Assembly: GCA_913009655.1 (NCBI GenBank)
Contig: CAJVWI010000009.1
Span: 20,841-84,840, forward strand
DNA length: 64,000 bases
From: an uncultured Cryomorphaceae bacterium
GTDB taxonomy: Bacteria > Bacteroidota > Bacteroidia > Flavobacteriales > Schleiferiaceae
Direction of reading: 5' to 3'
Made by a program: the position numbers and the translations under genes
Notes under the pieces: generated by a model
Seen by the model: only the letters and a program-made list of their open reading frames with translations
What the model was told of the DNA's origin: nothing
Databases searched by the model: none
In this document: positions 57,347 through 64,000 of the stretch, piece by piece
Layout: each line of letters begins with the position of its first letter
How positions within the stretch are numbered: the first letter of the stretch is position 1

Positions 57347-58876
57347 ATGAAAAAATTATTTTCACTTTTCTTTTTTCTCTCTTCTTTTCTTTCCTATTCT
57401 CAAGTCAAAGGTTTAGATAAACGAATTGATGATGCTTTTGCTCCGGTATCAAACTTTTTTTCTGACATTATATTTTTTCAAGTAGCAGGTTACCCTTTTG
57501 TTATTTTATTGTTGGTGGGAAGTGCAGCATTTTTCACAATATATTTTGGTTTTCCAAATGTCAGATATTTTTGGACTGCTATAAATGTAGTGAGTGGTAA
57601 GTATGATGACGTAGATCGCGATGAAACAGGAAACAAACATGGAGAGGTCTCTCACTTTCAAGCTTTAGCCACAGCTGTATCAGGTACCGTAGGTAATGGT
57701 AATATCGCTGGGGTTGCTCTAGCTATAGCCCTCGGTGGGCCTGGAGCAACTTTTTGGATGATAGTCTGTGGTTTGCTAGGGATGTCCACAAAATTTGTTG
57801 AATGTACTTTGGGAGTTCAATATAGAGATGTAGGGGAAGATGGAACCGTTTATGGAGGTCCCATGTATTATCTAAGTAAAGGGTTAAAAAGTAGAGGTTG
57901 GGAAAAGCTTGGAAAAGCATCAGCAGTGTTATTTGCGATATTTTGTATCGGAGGCTCCTTTGGTGGAGGTAATGCTGCCCAATCTAATCAAGCAACTATT
58001 GTTTTAAAAGATTTATTTGGTTTGGAAACTACTTTTGCTGGTGCTGTTATAGGATTAATATTAGCAGCTTTTGTTGGAGTAATTATTATCGGAGGTATTA
58101 AAAGAATAGCTTCAGTTACCGAGAAGATTGTTCCTCTTATGGCTGTGCTTTACATTATCGCATGCCTTTATATTTTAACTATTAATTTTAGTTATATCGA
58201 TGATGCCATTGCATTGATTATAACAGAAGCATTTAATCCGACAGCTATTGGTGTTGGAGGTATTATTGGTGTTTTGATGGTGGGCTTTAAAAGGGCTGCA
58301 TTTTCTAATGAGGCTGGCGCAGGTTCTGCATCAATTGCTCACTCAGCTGTTAAAACAAAGTATTCAGCATCTGAAGGATTAGTAGCCTTATTAGAACCAT
58401 TCATTGATACCGTTGTTATCTGTACAATGACGGCTTTAGTAATAATCATCTTTAATTCAAATGGTGCATTTTTATACGGAGGAGATGGTCTTGGAGGAGT
58501 TTTAATTGATGGAGTGACTTATGAAGGAGCCGGAATAACATCTAAGGCTTTTGCCCAATATATTCCCTACTCATCAGAATTTTTAACTATTGCAGTCGTG
58601 TTATTTGCTGTTTCAACTATGATCTCATGGTCTTATTATGGGCTGCAATCATGGAAATATCTATTTGGAAGAGGAAAGTTAGCTGACATGACTTATAAAG
58701 TTTTGTTTTTAATTTTTGTTATTATTGGAGCAGCGGCAAGTATGAATTCAATTTGGGCTTTTTCTGATGCTATGATTTTTGCCATGGTTTTCCCAAATAT
58801 GGTTGGTTTATACTTCTTGTTCCCAGTTGTTAAAGAGGAGCTCAAAAAATACTTGGAAGCAATTAAATCAAAGTAA
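57347..58876 (+). CDS. Sodium:alanine (AGCS family) symporter
   Basis: A 509-residue transporter of the AGCS family, which takes up alanine or glycine with sodium. The signature FSNEAGAGSASIAHSAV and the ATAVSGTVGNGNIAGVALAIALGGPGA region are present. The N-terminus has a cleavable-looking signal peptide (MKKLFSLFFFLSSFLSYSQ) before the first core helix, common in Bacteroidota members of the family but not in E. coli AgcS. TATATTTG at 57308-57315, overlapping the end of the reductase gene, may be its promoter. Ten or eleven core helices are visible. Confidence 0.92.
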   Translation: MKKLFSLFFFLSSFLSYSQVKGLDKRIDDAFAPVSNFFSDIIFFQVAGYPFVILLLVGSAAFFTIYFGFPNVRYFWTAINVVSGKYDDVDRDETGNKHGEVSHFQALATAVSGTVGNGNIAGVALAIALGGPGATFWMIVCGLLGMSTKFVECTLGVQYRDVGEDGTVYGGPMYYLSKGLKSRGWEKLGKASAVLFAIFCIGGSFGGGNAAQSNQATIVLKDLFGLETTFAGAVIGLILAAFVGVIIIGGIKRIASVTEKIVPLMAVLYIIACLYILTINFSYIDDAIALIITEAFNPTAIGVGGIIGVLMVGFKRAAFSNEAGAGSASIAHSAVKTKYSASEGLVALLEPFIDTVVICTMTALVIIIFNSNGAFLYGGDGLGGVLIDGVTYEGAGITSKAFAQYIPYSSEFLTIAVVLFAVSTMISWSYYGLQSWKYLFGRGKLADMTYKVLFLIFVIIGAAASMNSIWAFSDAMIFAMVFPNMVGLYFLFPVVKEELKKYLEAIKSK

Positions 58877-58934
58877 ACACCTTCTTTGGGTGATAAAAAT
58901 TAAATTTTATGGATTCAATTAATTAATAATGTTT

Positions 58935-58942
58935 TACATTTG
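58935..58942 (+). promoter_or_regulatory. Bacteroidota -7 element for rpsU
   Basis: TACATTTG, 28 bases before the ATG. It places the transcription start just before the strong ribosome binding site, so the leader is about 20 bases. Confidence 0.55.
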
Positions 58943-58953
58943 CCATCCAATTG

Positions 58954-58961
58954 AAAGGAGG
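58954..58961 (+). promoter_or_regulatory. Unusually strong Shine-Dalgarno sequence of rpsU
   Basis: AAAGGAGG lies nine bases before the rpsU ATG, near-perfect complementarity to the 16S rRNA 3' end. Other genes in the window have no comparable site that I noticed. In Flavobacteriia the anti-Shine-Dalgarno is hidden by bS21 and neighbours, and this site is proposed to let bS21-lacking ribosomes make bS21. Confidence 0.9.
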
Positions 58962-58970
58962 TAGGAACTT

Positions 58971-59165
58971 ATGTTAGTAATACAGATTAAGGAAGGAGAA
59001 GGAATTGATCGCGCATTGAAAAGATTCAAGCGTAAATTTGATCGGACGCAAACTATGCGTCAACTTCGTAAACGTCAAGCATTTACCAAGCCTTCAGTTA
59101 GTCGAAGAGCTGAATTCATAAAGGCAAATTATGTTCAGGGTCTGAAGATGAAAGAGGCTGAATAG
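58971..59165 (+). CDS. rpsU: 30S ribosomal protein bS21
   Basis: The 64-residue protein (MLVIQIKEGEGIDRALKRFKR... with basic FDRTQTMRQLRKRQAF) is bS21 of the small subunit, sitting near the 3' end of 16S rRNA. In Bacteroidota bS21 takes part in hiding the anti-Shine-Dalgarno sequence, which is why most mRNAs there lack Shine-Dalgarno sites; its own mRNA keeps a strong one, implying autoregulation by bS21-free ribosomes. Typical length is 58-71. It is followed directly by an intrinsic terminator, so it is a single-gene transcript. Confidence 0.96.
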   Translation: MLVIQIKEGEGIDRALKRFKRKFDRTQTMRQLRKRQAFTKPSVSRRAEFIKANYVQGLKMKEAE

Positions 59166-59183
59166 TTAAGAATAAAATATATT

Positions 59184-59222
59184 AAAATGCCCCAAGAAGC
59201 TTTACCTTTTTGGGGCATTTTT
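59184..59222 (+). terminator. Rho-independent terminator after rpsU
   Basis: A 12-base perfect stem (AAAATGCCCCAA at 59184-59195 with 59210-59221) around a 14-base loop, ending in T residues. It also overlaps the region just before the recombinase start at 59230. Confidence 0.9.
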
Positions 59223-59229
59223 ATTATGT

Positions 59230-60102
59230 ATGATTTTAAAGTATAGAGAATACCTTCTTTTTGAACGTCGCCTGTCAAAAGCAACGGTCATCGCTTATGT
59301 TAAGGATATTAATCAGTATCTGTTATTTATAGAATTTCAAATAGGTATAAATAATCCAGCAAAAGCAAATAGGTCGCATGTCAGATCATGGGTTGCTTCC
59401 ATGGTTGATCTGGGTTTAGAGCATCGTTCTGTAAATAGAAAGTTAAGTGCTCTGAAGGGCTTTTATAAATTTTTGGTTGAAGTAGAAGATGTGGATAAAA
59501 ATCCTGCAAGAGGCATACCATCTTTAAAAGAGAAAAAAAGACTTGTTCGCGCTCTAACTCAGGAGGAAATGAATTTGCTATTAAATCAGAATTTATTTTC
59601 TAACGACCGCCTTGGAAGGCGTGATCGATTTATCTTATTCACGTTGTATGCATTTGGATTGCGTCGATCAGAACTTTTAAACCTCCAAAAGAGCTCTATT
59701 GATATAAATGGCGGTAAGATAAGAGTGTTGGGTAAGGGCAACAAAGAAAGAGAATTACCATGTATTTCTGAATGGGTGGAATTATATAAAACACATTGTC
59801 TCGATTGGCCTGAACTTGAATTAAAGGAAACTTTATTTTTTGATGAAAATGGCAACTCTTTGGAGCCAAGACGTCTTTATTCAATAGTTCATTCGTATAT
59901 TAAGGAAGTTAGTAATATTGATTCAAAAAGCCCACATGTTCTGCGTCACACTTTTGCGACACACTTATTAGATATGGGAGCTGATTTGTCTGCAATTCGT
60001 GAATTATTAGGTCACACGAATTTATCAGCCACACAAATCTATACCCATGCGTCGATGGAGCACCTTAAAAGTGTGTATTTAAAATCACATCCAAGAAGCT
60101 AA
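59230..60102 (+). CDS. xerC: XerC/XerD-type tyrosine recombinase
   Basis: A 290-residue tyrosine recombinase that resolves chromosome dimers at dif sites. The catalytic set is complete: R145 (YAFGLRRSELLNL), K169 (VLGKGNKER), H236 and R239 (HVLRHTFATH), H262 (LGHTNLS) and the nucleophile Y271 (TQIYTHAS). The N-terminal 95 residues form the SAM-like DNA-binding domain. XerC versus XerD cannot be settled from the sequence; the location next to hpf and the tRNA-tuf cluster is the usual housekeeping position in Flavobacteriia, so it is not a mobile element integrase. hpf follows after 33 bases. Confidence 0.88.
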   Translation: MILKYREYLLFERRLSKATVIAYVKDINQYLLFIEFQIGINNPAKANRSHVRSWVASMVDLGLEHRSVNRKLSALKGFYKFLVEVEDVDKNPARGIPSLKEKKRLVRALTQEEMNLLLNQNLFSNDRLGRRDRFILFTLYAFGLRRSELLNLQKSSIDINGGKIRVLGKGNKERELPCISEWVELYKTHCLDWPELELKETLFFDENGNSLEPRRLYSIVHSYIKEVSNIDSKSPHVLRHTFATHLLDMGADLSAIRELLGHTNLSATQIYTHASMEHLKSVYLKSHPRS

Positions 60103-60135
60103 CACTTAGAAGTAATAAAAGCATAATGAAAGAAT

Positions 60136-60444
60136 ATGAATATATCTATTAATGCTATCCATTTCAGAGCAAGTTCGAGTCTCATTTTTTTTGTCGAGAA
60201 TCGAATTAATGCACTAAAAAAGTTTAATTCTCGCATAGAATCTGCAAGTATTCATCTAAGATTAGAGAATGATTGCGAAAAAAACAACAAGGTATCGGAG
60301 ATTTGTGTGCACTTACCGGGAAGGGATCTTGTGGTTAAGAAACGCGCGAAAACCTTTGAAAAATCCTTGTCTTCGGCTCAATTAACGATAGGTCGACTCT
60401 TGTCTCGAAGTAATCGAAAAGCAAAGACTTTGAAAAAGCATTAA
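60136..60444 (+). CDS. hpf: Ribosome hibernation promoting factor, short form
   Basis: A 102-residue HPF/YfiA family protein. It binds the 30S decoding region and helps inactivate ribosomes in stationary phase. The first part (MNISINAIHFRASSSLIFFVENRINALKKF) matches the alpha/beta fold with the family pattern. The basic end (LLSRSNRKAKTLKKH) fits rRNA binding. The short form has no C-terminal dimerisation domain. It is likely co-transcribed with the recombinase before it. Confidence 0.9.
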   Translation: MNISINAIHFRASSSLIFFVENRINALKKFNSRIESASIHLRLENDCEKNNKVSEICVHLPGRDLVVKKRAKTFEKSLSSAQLTIGRLLSRSNRKAKTLKKH

Positions 60445-60451
60445 AAGACGC

Positions 60452-60481
60452 TTGCGGAGACCCTTTTATTTTCTACATTTG
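60452..60481 (+). promoter_or_regulatory. Promoter for the tRNA-tuf-secE-nusG cluster
   Basis: TTG at 60452-60454 and TACATTTG at 60474-60481 with exactly 19 bases between them, matching the Bacteroidota consensus. The first tRNA starts 87 bases downstream. Confidence 0.72.
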
Positions 60482-60567
60482 CAGTCCGTTTGAAAATACG
60501 GAGAAGCTGTTGTGCAGCAACGTTCTTTATTTAACGCTCTTCAAAGAGATATTCGCTCTTTAAAAAT

Positions 60568-60640
60568 GCCTCCATAGCTCAGTTGGTAGAGCCACTGATT
60601 TGTAATCAGTAGGTCGGCGGTTCAAGTCCGTCTGGAGGCT
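60568..60640 (+). tRNA. tRNA-Thr (anticodon TGT)
   Basis: Acceptor GCCTCCA pairs with TGGAGGC; the anticodon arm is ACTGA-TTTGTAA-TCAGT with TGT; D and T arms (AGCTCAGTTGG; GGTTCAAGTCC) are normal. No CCA is encoded. Confidence 0.97.
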
Positions 60641-60695
60641 CATTCATTTTTTTGAAGTGCGTTAATGCTTTTTTTGGCAAAAAAAATAAATATTT

Positions 60696-60777
60696 GGGAG
60701 TGTCGCATAGTGGCTATTGCAGCAGACTGTAAATCTGTCACCTTACGGTATCGATGGTTCGAGTCCATCCACTCCCA
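60696..60777 (+). tRNA. tRNA-Tyr (anticodon GTA)
   Basis: A class II tRNA of 82 bases with a long variable arm (TCACCTTACGGTATCGA region). Acceptor GGGAGTG pairs with CACTCCC; the anticodon loop is CTGTAAA with GTA. Confidence 0.96.
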
Positions 60778-60793
60778 CAGCGTTTATATTAAA

Positions 60794-60866
60794 GCGGAAG
60801 TAGCTCAGTTGGTAGAGCATCAGCCTTCCAAGCTGAGGGTCGCGAGTTCGAATCTCGTCTCCCGCT
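60794..60866 (+). tRNA. tRNA-Gly (anticodon TCC)
   Basis: Anticodon arm TCAGC-CTTCCAA-GCTGA gives TCC. Acceptor GCGGAAG against CTCCCGC leaves an A-C mismatch at position 5:68; all other stems pair (one G-T in the T arm). Probably functional. Confidence 0.93.
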
Positions 60867-60882
60867 CTTTTTTAATGGAACT

Positions 60883-60954
60883 GCCGATGTAGCTCAGAGG
60901 TAGAGCGCTTCCTTGGTAAGGAAGAGGTCACGGGTTCAACTCCCGTCATTGGCT
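60883..60954 (+). tRNA. tRNA-Thr (anticodon GGT)
   Basis: Acceptor GCCGATG pairs with CATTGGC (one G-T), the anticodon arm is CTTCC-TTGGTAA-GGAAG with GGT. The second threonine tRNA of the cluster; it directly precedes tuf. Confidence 0.96.
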
Positions 60955-61029
60955 CATGTGCTTAACGGCATTTAATATATAAAAATAAAAAATAAATAAA
61001 AATAAATTAGTAACTAAACAACAAAAGAA

Positions 61030-62211
61030 ATGGCAAAAGAAAATTTCGAAAGAACCAAACCGCATGTAAACGTAGGTACCATAGGTCATGTAGATCATGG
61101 GAAAACCACACTTACTGCAGCAATTTCTAAAGTGCTTTCTGATGCAGGACTAGCTGACAAGCAAGATTTCGATCAGATTGATAATGCACCTGAAGAAAAA
61201 GAAAGAGGTATTACTATTAATACTGCTCATATTGAATATGAAACTGAAAAACGTCACTATGCGCACGTTGACTGTCCAGGTCACGCAGATTATGTTAAAA
61301 ACATGGTTACAGGTGCAGCACAAATGGATGGTGGAATTTTAGTTTGCGCAGCAACTGATGGTCCTATGCCTCAAACAAGAGAGCACATTCTTTTAGCTAA
61401 GCAGGTTAATGTACCTAGACTTGTTGTCTTTATGAATAAAGTTGATTTAGTTGACGATGAAGAACTAATTGAATTAGTAGAAATGGAATTAGGAGACTTA
61501 TTAGAATCTTATGATTTTAATGATACTCCTATTATTAAAGGTTCTGCCTTAGCAGCTCTTAATGGTGAGCAGTCTGGAGTTGATTCAGTATTGGAATTAA
61601 TGAAAACTGTAGACACTTGGATTGAAACTCCGGTAAGAGATGAAGCAAAACCATTTTTAATGTCTGTTGAAGATGTATTCTCTATTACTGGAAGAGGAAC
61701 TGTTGCAACAGGTGCTATTGAAACTGGAATTGTTAACACTGGTGATAACGTTGATATTGTAGGTCTAAGTGAAGAAAAAATGTCTTCTACCGTTACTGGT
61801 GTTGAAATGTTTAGAAAAATATTAGACGAAGGTAGAGCTGGTGAAAATGTAGGTTTATTACTCAGAGGAATTGAAAAAGAAGCTATAAAAAGAGGAATGG
61901 TTATTGCTAAACCTGGTACAATTACTCCTCATGCTAAATTTAAAGCTGAAGTATATATTTTGAAAAAAGAAGAGGGTGGTAGACATACTCCATTTCATAA
62001 TAATTACAGACCACAATTCTACTTTAGAACACTTGATGTTACTGGAACAATAAAACTTGAGTCAGGGAGAGAAATGGTTATGCCTGGTGACAATGTTACT
62101 ATTGATGTAGAATTAATTACGGGTGTTGCTATGGATGTAGGATTAAGATTTGCTATTAGAGAAGGTGGAAGAACTGTTGGAGCAGGTCAGGTAACTGAAA
62201 TTGTAAAATAG
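61030..62211 (+). CDS. tuf: Elongation factor Tu
   Basis: EF-Tu brings aminoacyl-tRNA to the ribosome with GTP. The 393-residue protein has [10 protein letters not shown] (G1, from residue 19), [13 protein letters not shown] (switch I), DCPGHADY (G3), MNKVD (G4) and the C-terminal domains II and III ending AGQVTEIVK. The coding sequence uses many A/T-ending codons. It lies between four upstream tRNAs and tRNA-Trp, so processing of a mixed tRNA-mRNA transcript is expected. Confidence 0.98.
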   Translation: MAKENFERTKPHVNVGTIGHVDHGKTTLTAAISKVLSDAGLADKQDFDQIDNAPEEKERGITINTAHIEYETEKRHYAHVDCPGHADYVKNMVTGAAQMDGGILVCAATDGPMPQTREHILLAKQVNVPRLVVFMNKVDLVDDEELIELVEMELGDLLESYDFNDTPIIKGSALAALNGEQSGVDSVLELMKTVDTWIETPVRDEAKPFLMSVEDVFSITGRGTVATGAIETGIVNTGDNVDIVGLSEEKMSSTVTGVEMFRKILDEGRAGENVGLLLRGIEKEAIKRGMVIAKPGTITPHAKFKAEVYILKKEEGGRHTPFHNNYRPQFYFRTLDVTGTIKLESGREMVMPGDNVTIDVELITGVAMDVGLRFAIREGGRTVGAGQVTEIVK

Positions 62212-62233
62212 TATAAATAGAAGTTTGTGATCT

Positions 62234-62265
62234 CTAAAGGTGTTCTAGTAGTAGAATGCCTTTAG
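62234..62265 (+). other. Hairpin between tuf and tRNA-Trp
   Basis: CTAAAGG and CCTTTAG (62234-62240, 62259-62265) pair, with an inner TTCTA/TAGAA stem and a symmetric TG/TG bulge around a four-base loop. No T tract follows, so it could be a processing or attenuation structure rather than a full terminator. Confidence 0.45.
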
Positions 62266-62274
62266 GTGTATATT

Positions 62275-62347
62275 ACGGATGTAGCTCAGTTGGTAGAGCA
62301 CTGGTCTCCAAAACCAGGTGTCGGGAGTTCGAATCTCTCCATCCGTG
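62275..62347 (+). tRNA. tRNA-Trp (anticodon CCA)
   Basis: Acceptor ACGGATG pairs with CATCCGT; the anticodon arm is CTGGT-CTCCAAA-ACCAG with CCA; D and T arms are normal. It lies between tuf and secE, 22 bases before the latter. Confidence 0.97.
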
Positions 62348-62369
62348 CAAACAAGTTAAAAGAATTAAA

Positions 62370-62609
62370 TTGGCTGGAATTAAAAATTATATTGAAGAAA
62401 TTGTTCACGAGCTTTCAAATAAAGTTTCGTGGCCTACTTGGCAAGATTTACAAACTAGCTCAATCATCGTTTTAGTAACAAGTATTATTTTGGCACTAAT
62501 TATATGGTTAATGGATTATATTTTTGGCATATGGCCTGTGTCTGATAATGCTGCATCTTTTAGCTGGAGAGGCATTTTAGGATTTATTTATCACTTTATC
62601 AATAATTAA
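62370..62609 (+). CDS. secE: Preprotein translocase subunit SecE, TTG start
   Basis: A 79-residue SecE, the clamp subunit of SecYEG. After LAGIKNYIEEIVHELSNKVSW comes the conserved PTW motif (SWPTWQDLQTSS), then the single membrane helix (IIVLVTSIILALIIWLMDYIFG) and a 25-residue tail that may form part of a second helix. The TTG at 62370 is the only start next to the family N-terminus; frames reading from further upstream cross tRNA-Trp and are not real. It lies four bases before nusG. Confidence 0.93.
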   Translation: MAGIKNYIEEIVHELSNKVSWPTWQDLQTSSIIVLVTSIILALIIWLMDYIFGIWPVSDNAASFSWRGILGFIYHFINN

Positions 62610-62612
62610 ATT

Positions 62613-63164
62613 ATGTCTGAGATTACAAAAAAGTGGTATGTTATTAGAGCTATAAGTGGCAAGGAAAAAAGAGTCAAAGAATTGTTAGAATTAGAAATTG
62701 ACAGGCATAAATTAAATGATTACGTGGAGCAAGTTTTAATTCCAACAGAAAAGATTTATCAAATTAGAAAAGGAAAAAAGATTTCTAAAGAAAAAAATTA
62801 TTTTCCAGGTTATGTTTTAATTCAGGCTGCACTTATTGGCGAAGTAGAACATATAATTAAATCTTTGACTAATGTTCTTGGTTTTCTAGGTGCTACAAAA
62901 GGGGGAGATCCTCTTCCAATGAGACAAACTGAAGTAAATAGAATTTTAGGTAAAGTTGACGAGTTAGCTGTCAACGATGAGGAAATGAATATTCCATATG
63001 TCATTGGCGAGTCAGTTAAAGTAGTGGATGGACCGTTCAACAATTTTAATGGAATTATAGAAAATATTAATGAGGAAAAGAAAAAGTTAACTGTTATGGT
63101 TAAAATCTTCGGTCGTAAAACACCTTTAGAGTTAAACTATATGCAAGTTGAGAAAGATGGATAA
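62613..63164 (+). CDS. nusG: Transcription termination/antitermination factor NusG
   Basis: A 183-residue NusG that links RNA polymerase with Rho or the ribosome. The NGN domain opens with KKWYVIRAISGKEKRVKELLELE and has the FPGYVLIQ motif. The C-terminal KOW domain has GESVKVVDGPFNNFNGIIENIN and KIFGRKTPLELNYMQVEK. The GATKGGDPLPM loop between the domains is typical. It is part of the secE-nusG-rplK-rplA operon. Confidence 0.97.
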   Translation: MSEITKKWYVIRAISGKEKRVKELLELEIDRHKLNDYVEQVLIPTEKIYQIRKGKKISKEKNYFPGYVLIQAALIGEVEHIIKSLTNVLGFLGATKGGDPLPMRQTEVNRILGKVDELAVNDEEMNIPYVIGESVKVVDGPFNNFNGIIENINEEKKKLTVMVKIFGRKTPLELNYMQVEKDG

Positions 63165-63232
63165 TAACGAAATTGTAAAACAATACTGTTAAGCTTCCCT
63201 GTGGCGTTTTACATATTTATAAATAAATAAAA

Positions 63233-63676
63233 ATGGCTAAAGAAATAAGTGGATTAATTAAACTTCAAATTAGGGGTGGTGCTGCAAATCCTTCTCCTCC
63301 TGTAGGACCTGCGTTAGGTGCAAAAGGAGTTAATATTATGGAGTTTTGTAAGCAGTTTAATGCACGTACTCAAGAAAAAGCAGGAAAGGTTTTACCTTGT
63401 GTAATTACTGTTTACTCTGACAAGTCCTTCGATTTTGTTGTAAAAACACCCCCAGCAGCTGTACAGTTACTGGAAGCAGTTAAGATTAAAAAAGGTTCTC
63501 CAGAATCTAATAAAATCAAAATTGGGTCAATTACATGGGATCAAATTAAGATAATATCAGAAGATAAAATGCCTGATCTAAATTGCTTTACAGTTGAATC
63601 TGCAATGAAGATGATGGCTGGAACAGCAAGAAGTATGGGCTTGAATGTAAAAGGAAAAGCTCCTTGGAGTAATTAA
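63233..63676 (+). CDS. rplK: 50S ribosomal protein uL11
   Basis: The 147-residue uL11 protein forms the base of the ribosomal stalk. The N-terminal domain has [34 protein letters not shown], and the C-terminal rRNA-binding domain has [19 protein letters not shown] and [12 protein letters not shown]. It follows nusG by 68 bases and precedes rplA by 17. Confidence 0.98.
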   Translation: MAKEISGLIKLQIRGGAANPSPPVGPALGAKGVNIMEFCKQFNARTQEKAGKVLPCVITVYSDKSFDFVVKTPPAAVQLLEAVKIKKGSPESNKIKIGSITWDQIKIISEDKMPDLNCFTVESAMKMMAGTARSMGLNVKGKAPWSN

Positions 63677-63693
63677 TCATAAAATTAACAATA

Positions 63694-64000
63694 ATGACAC
63701 TCTCAAAATATAGAAAGGAAGCTTTATCCAAGTTTGATATAGAGAAATCTTATTCATTAGAAGATGCCTCAAAAATTATTAAGGATATTTCAAAACAGAA
63801 ATTTGATTCTACTGTTGATCTCGCGATTAAATTAGGTGTTGATCCTAGAAAAGCTAACCAAATGGTTAGAGGTACAGTATCTCTTCCTCATGGAACTGGA
63901 AAAGATGTTAAAGTTTTGGTTTTATGTAGTCCTGATAAAGAAAAGGAGGCAACTGATGCTGGTGCAGATTTTGCTGGTCTTGATGAATATATTGAAAAAA
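63694..64000 (+). CDS. rplA: 50S ribosomal protein uL1, N-terminal part; cut by window edge
   Basis: The first 102 codons of uL1 are visible. The conserved [20 protein letters not shown] and [14 protein letters not shown] region identifies it, and [20 protein letters not shown] continues the first domain. uL1 forms the mobile L1 stalk and usually represses its own L11-L1 message. The gene continues beyond the window (full length about 230 residues). Confidence 0.96.
   Translation, partial: MTLSKYRKEALSKFDIEKSYSLEDASKIIKDISKQKFDSTVDLAIKLGVDPRKANQMVRGTVSLPHGTGKDVKVLVLCSPDKEKEATDAGADFAGLDEYIEK

Noticed and set aside
59230..60102. Tyrosine recombinase as the integrase of a mobile element
   Set aside because: Neighbours are rpsU and hpf, composition is native, no att-like repeats are seen, and length fits XerC/XerD.
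60665..60892. An open frame of 75 codons across the tRNA-Tyr and tRNA-Gly genes
   Set aside because: It is only tRNA sequence read as protein; both tRNAs fold well and no start or family match supports coding.
62256..62475. Open frames running through tRNA-Trp into secE
   Set aside because: The first codons are the tRNA itself; SecE homology begins only at the TTG at 62370.

Overview
The window looks like a chromosomal segment of a low-GC Bacteroidota bacterium, most likely a marine member of the Flavobacteriales. The evidence is: several secreted proteins ending in type IX secretion (T9SS) C-terminal sorting domains; a PorE-like envelope protein; a glutamine synthetase of type III; fused SecDF; a CarB that ends without the regulatory MGS domain; TAnnTTTG promoter elements; and no Shine-Dalgarno sequences that I noticed, with one striking exception in front of rpsU. 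No CRISPR array, transposase or phage structural gene was seen.

Layout. Positions 1-2400 (minus strand) hold an operon of a short-chain dehydrogenase, a 2-oxoglutarate/Fe(II) oxygenase and an exporter-type ABC transporter cut by the window edge. rpmH and carB follow at 2.4-5.6 kb on the plus strand. From about 5.56 to 11.14 kb lies a block of visibly higher GC: an RhlE-type RNA helicase without a canonical start codon, two secreted T9SS cargo proteins (one an alpha/beta hydrolase), two tandem Crp/Fnr-like regulators, and the isolated 3' end of mnmE, cut just after the G domain. It looks like DNA acquired from another bacteroidote, or an assembly join.

From 11.1 to 18.5 kb there is a divergent surface-glycan locus: a GT4 glycosyltransferase and a YfhO-like membrane protein on the minus strand, and a PAPS-type sulfotransferase, a Wzx-like flippase and a second GT4 on the plus strand. 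This would fit assembly and export of a sulfated glycan. From 18.5 to 31.2 kb come housekeeping and envelope genes: a CHI-like protein, YihY, nadC, rlmH, holA, a TonB-dependent receptor, pyrG, yidC, a DUF3817 protein, an Omp28-like lipoprotein and queA, with a decayed stretch and a long perfect hairpin near 28.5-28.9 kb. A 745-residue double glycosyltransferase, ftsE, a large TPR protein paired with an outer-membrane barrel, gyrB, mdh and a VCBS-repeat T9SS protein occupy 31.3-45 kb.

From 45 to 59 kb are secDF, a TatA-like gene, glnA type III, the PorE-like protein with extra LysM-like domains, then the tightly packed run purM, prfA, pyrF and an RfbD-like reductase, followed by a sodium:alanine symporter. 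The right end is the classical translation cluster: rpsU (strong Shine-Dalgarno), xerC-like, hpf, tRNA-Thr, tRNA-Tyr, tRNA-Gly, tRNA-Thr, tuf, tRNA-Trp, secE, nusG, rplK and the start of rplA.

I did not find a clear new defence or mobile system. The most interesting points are the compositional block with the mnmE tail, the exceptional ribosome binding site of rpsU, promoter elements placed exactly 4 bases before three start codons, the PorE-LysM architecture, and the fused glycosyltransferase.
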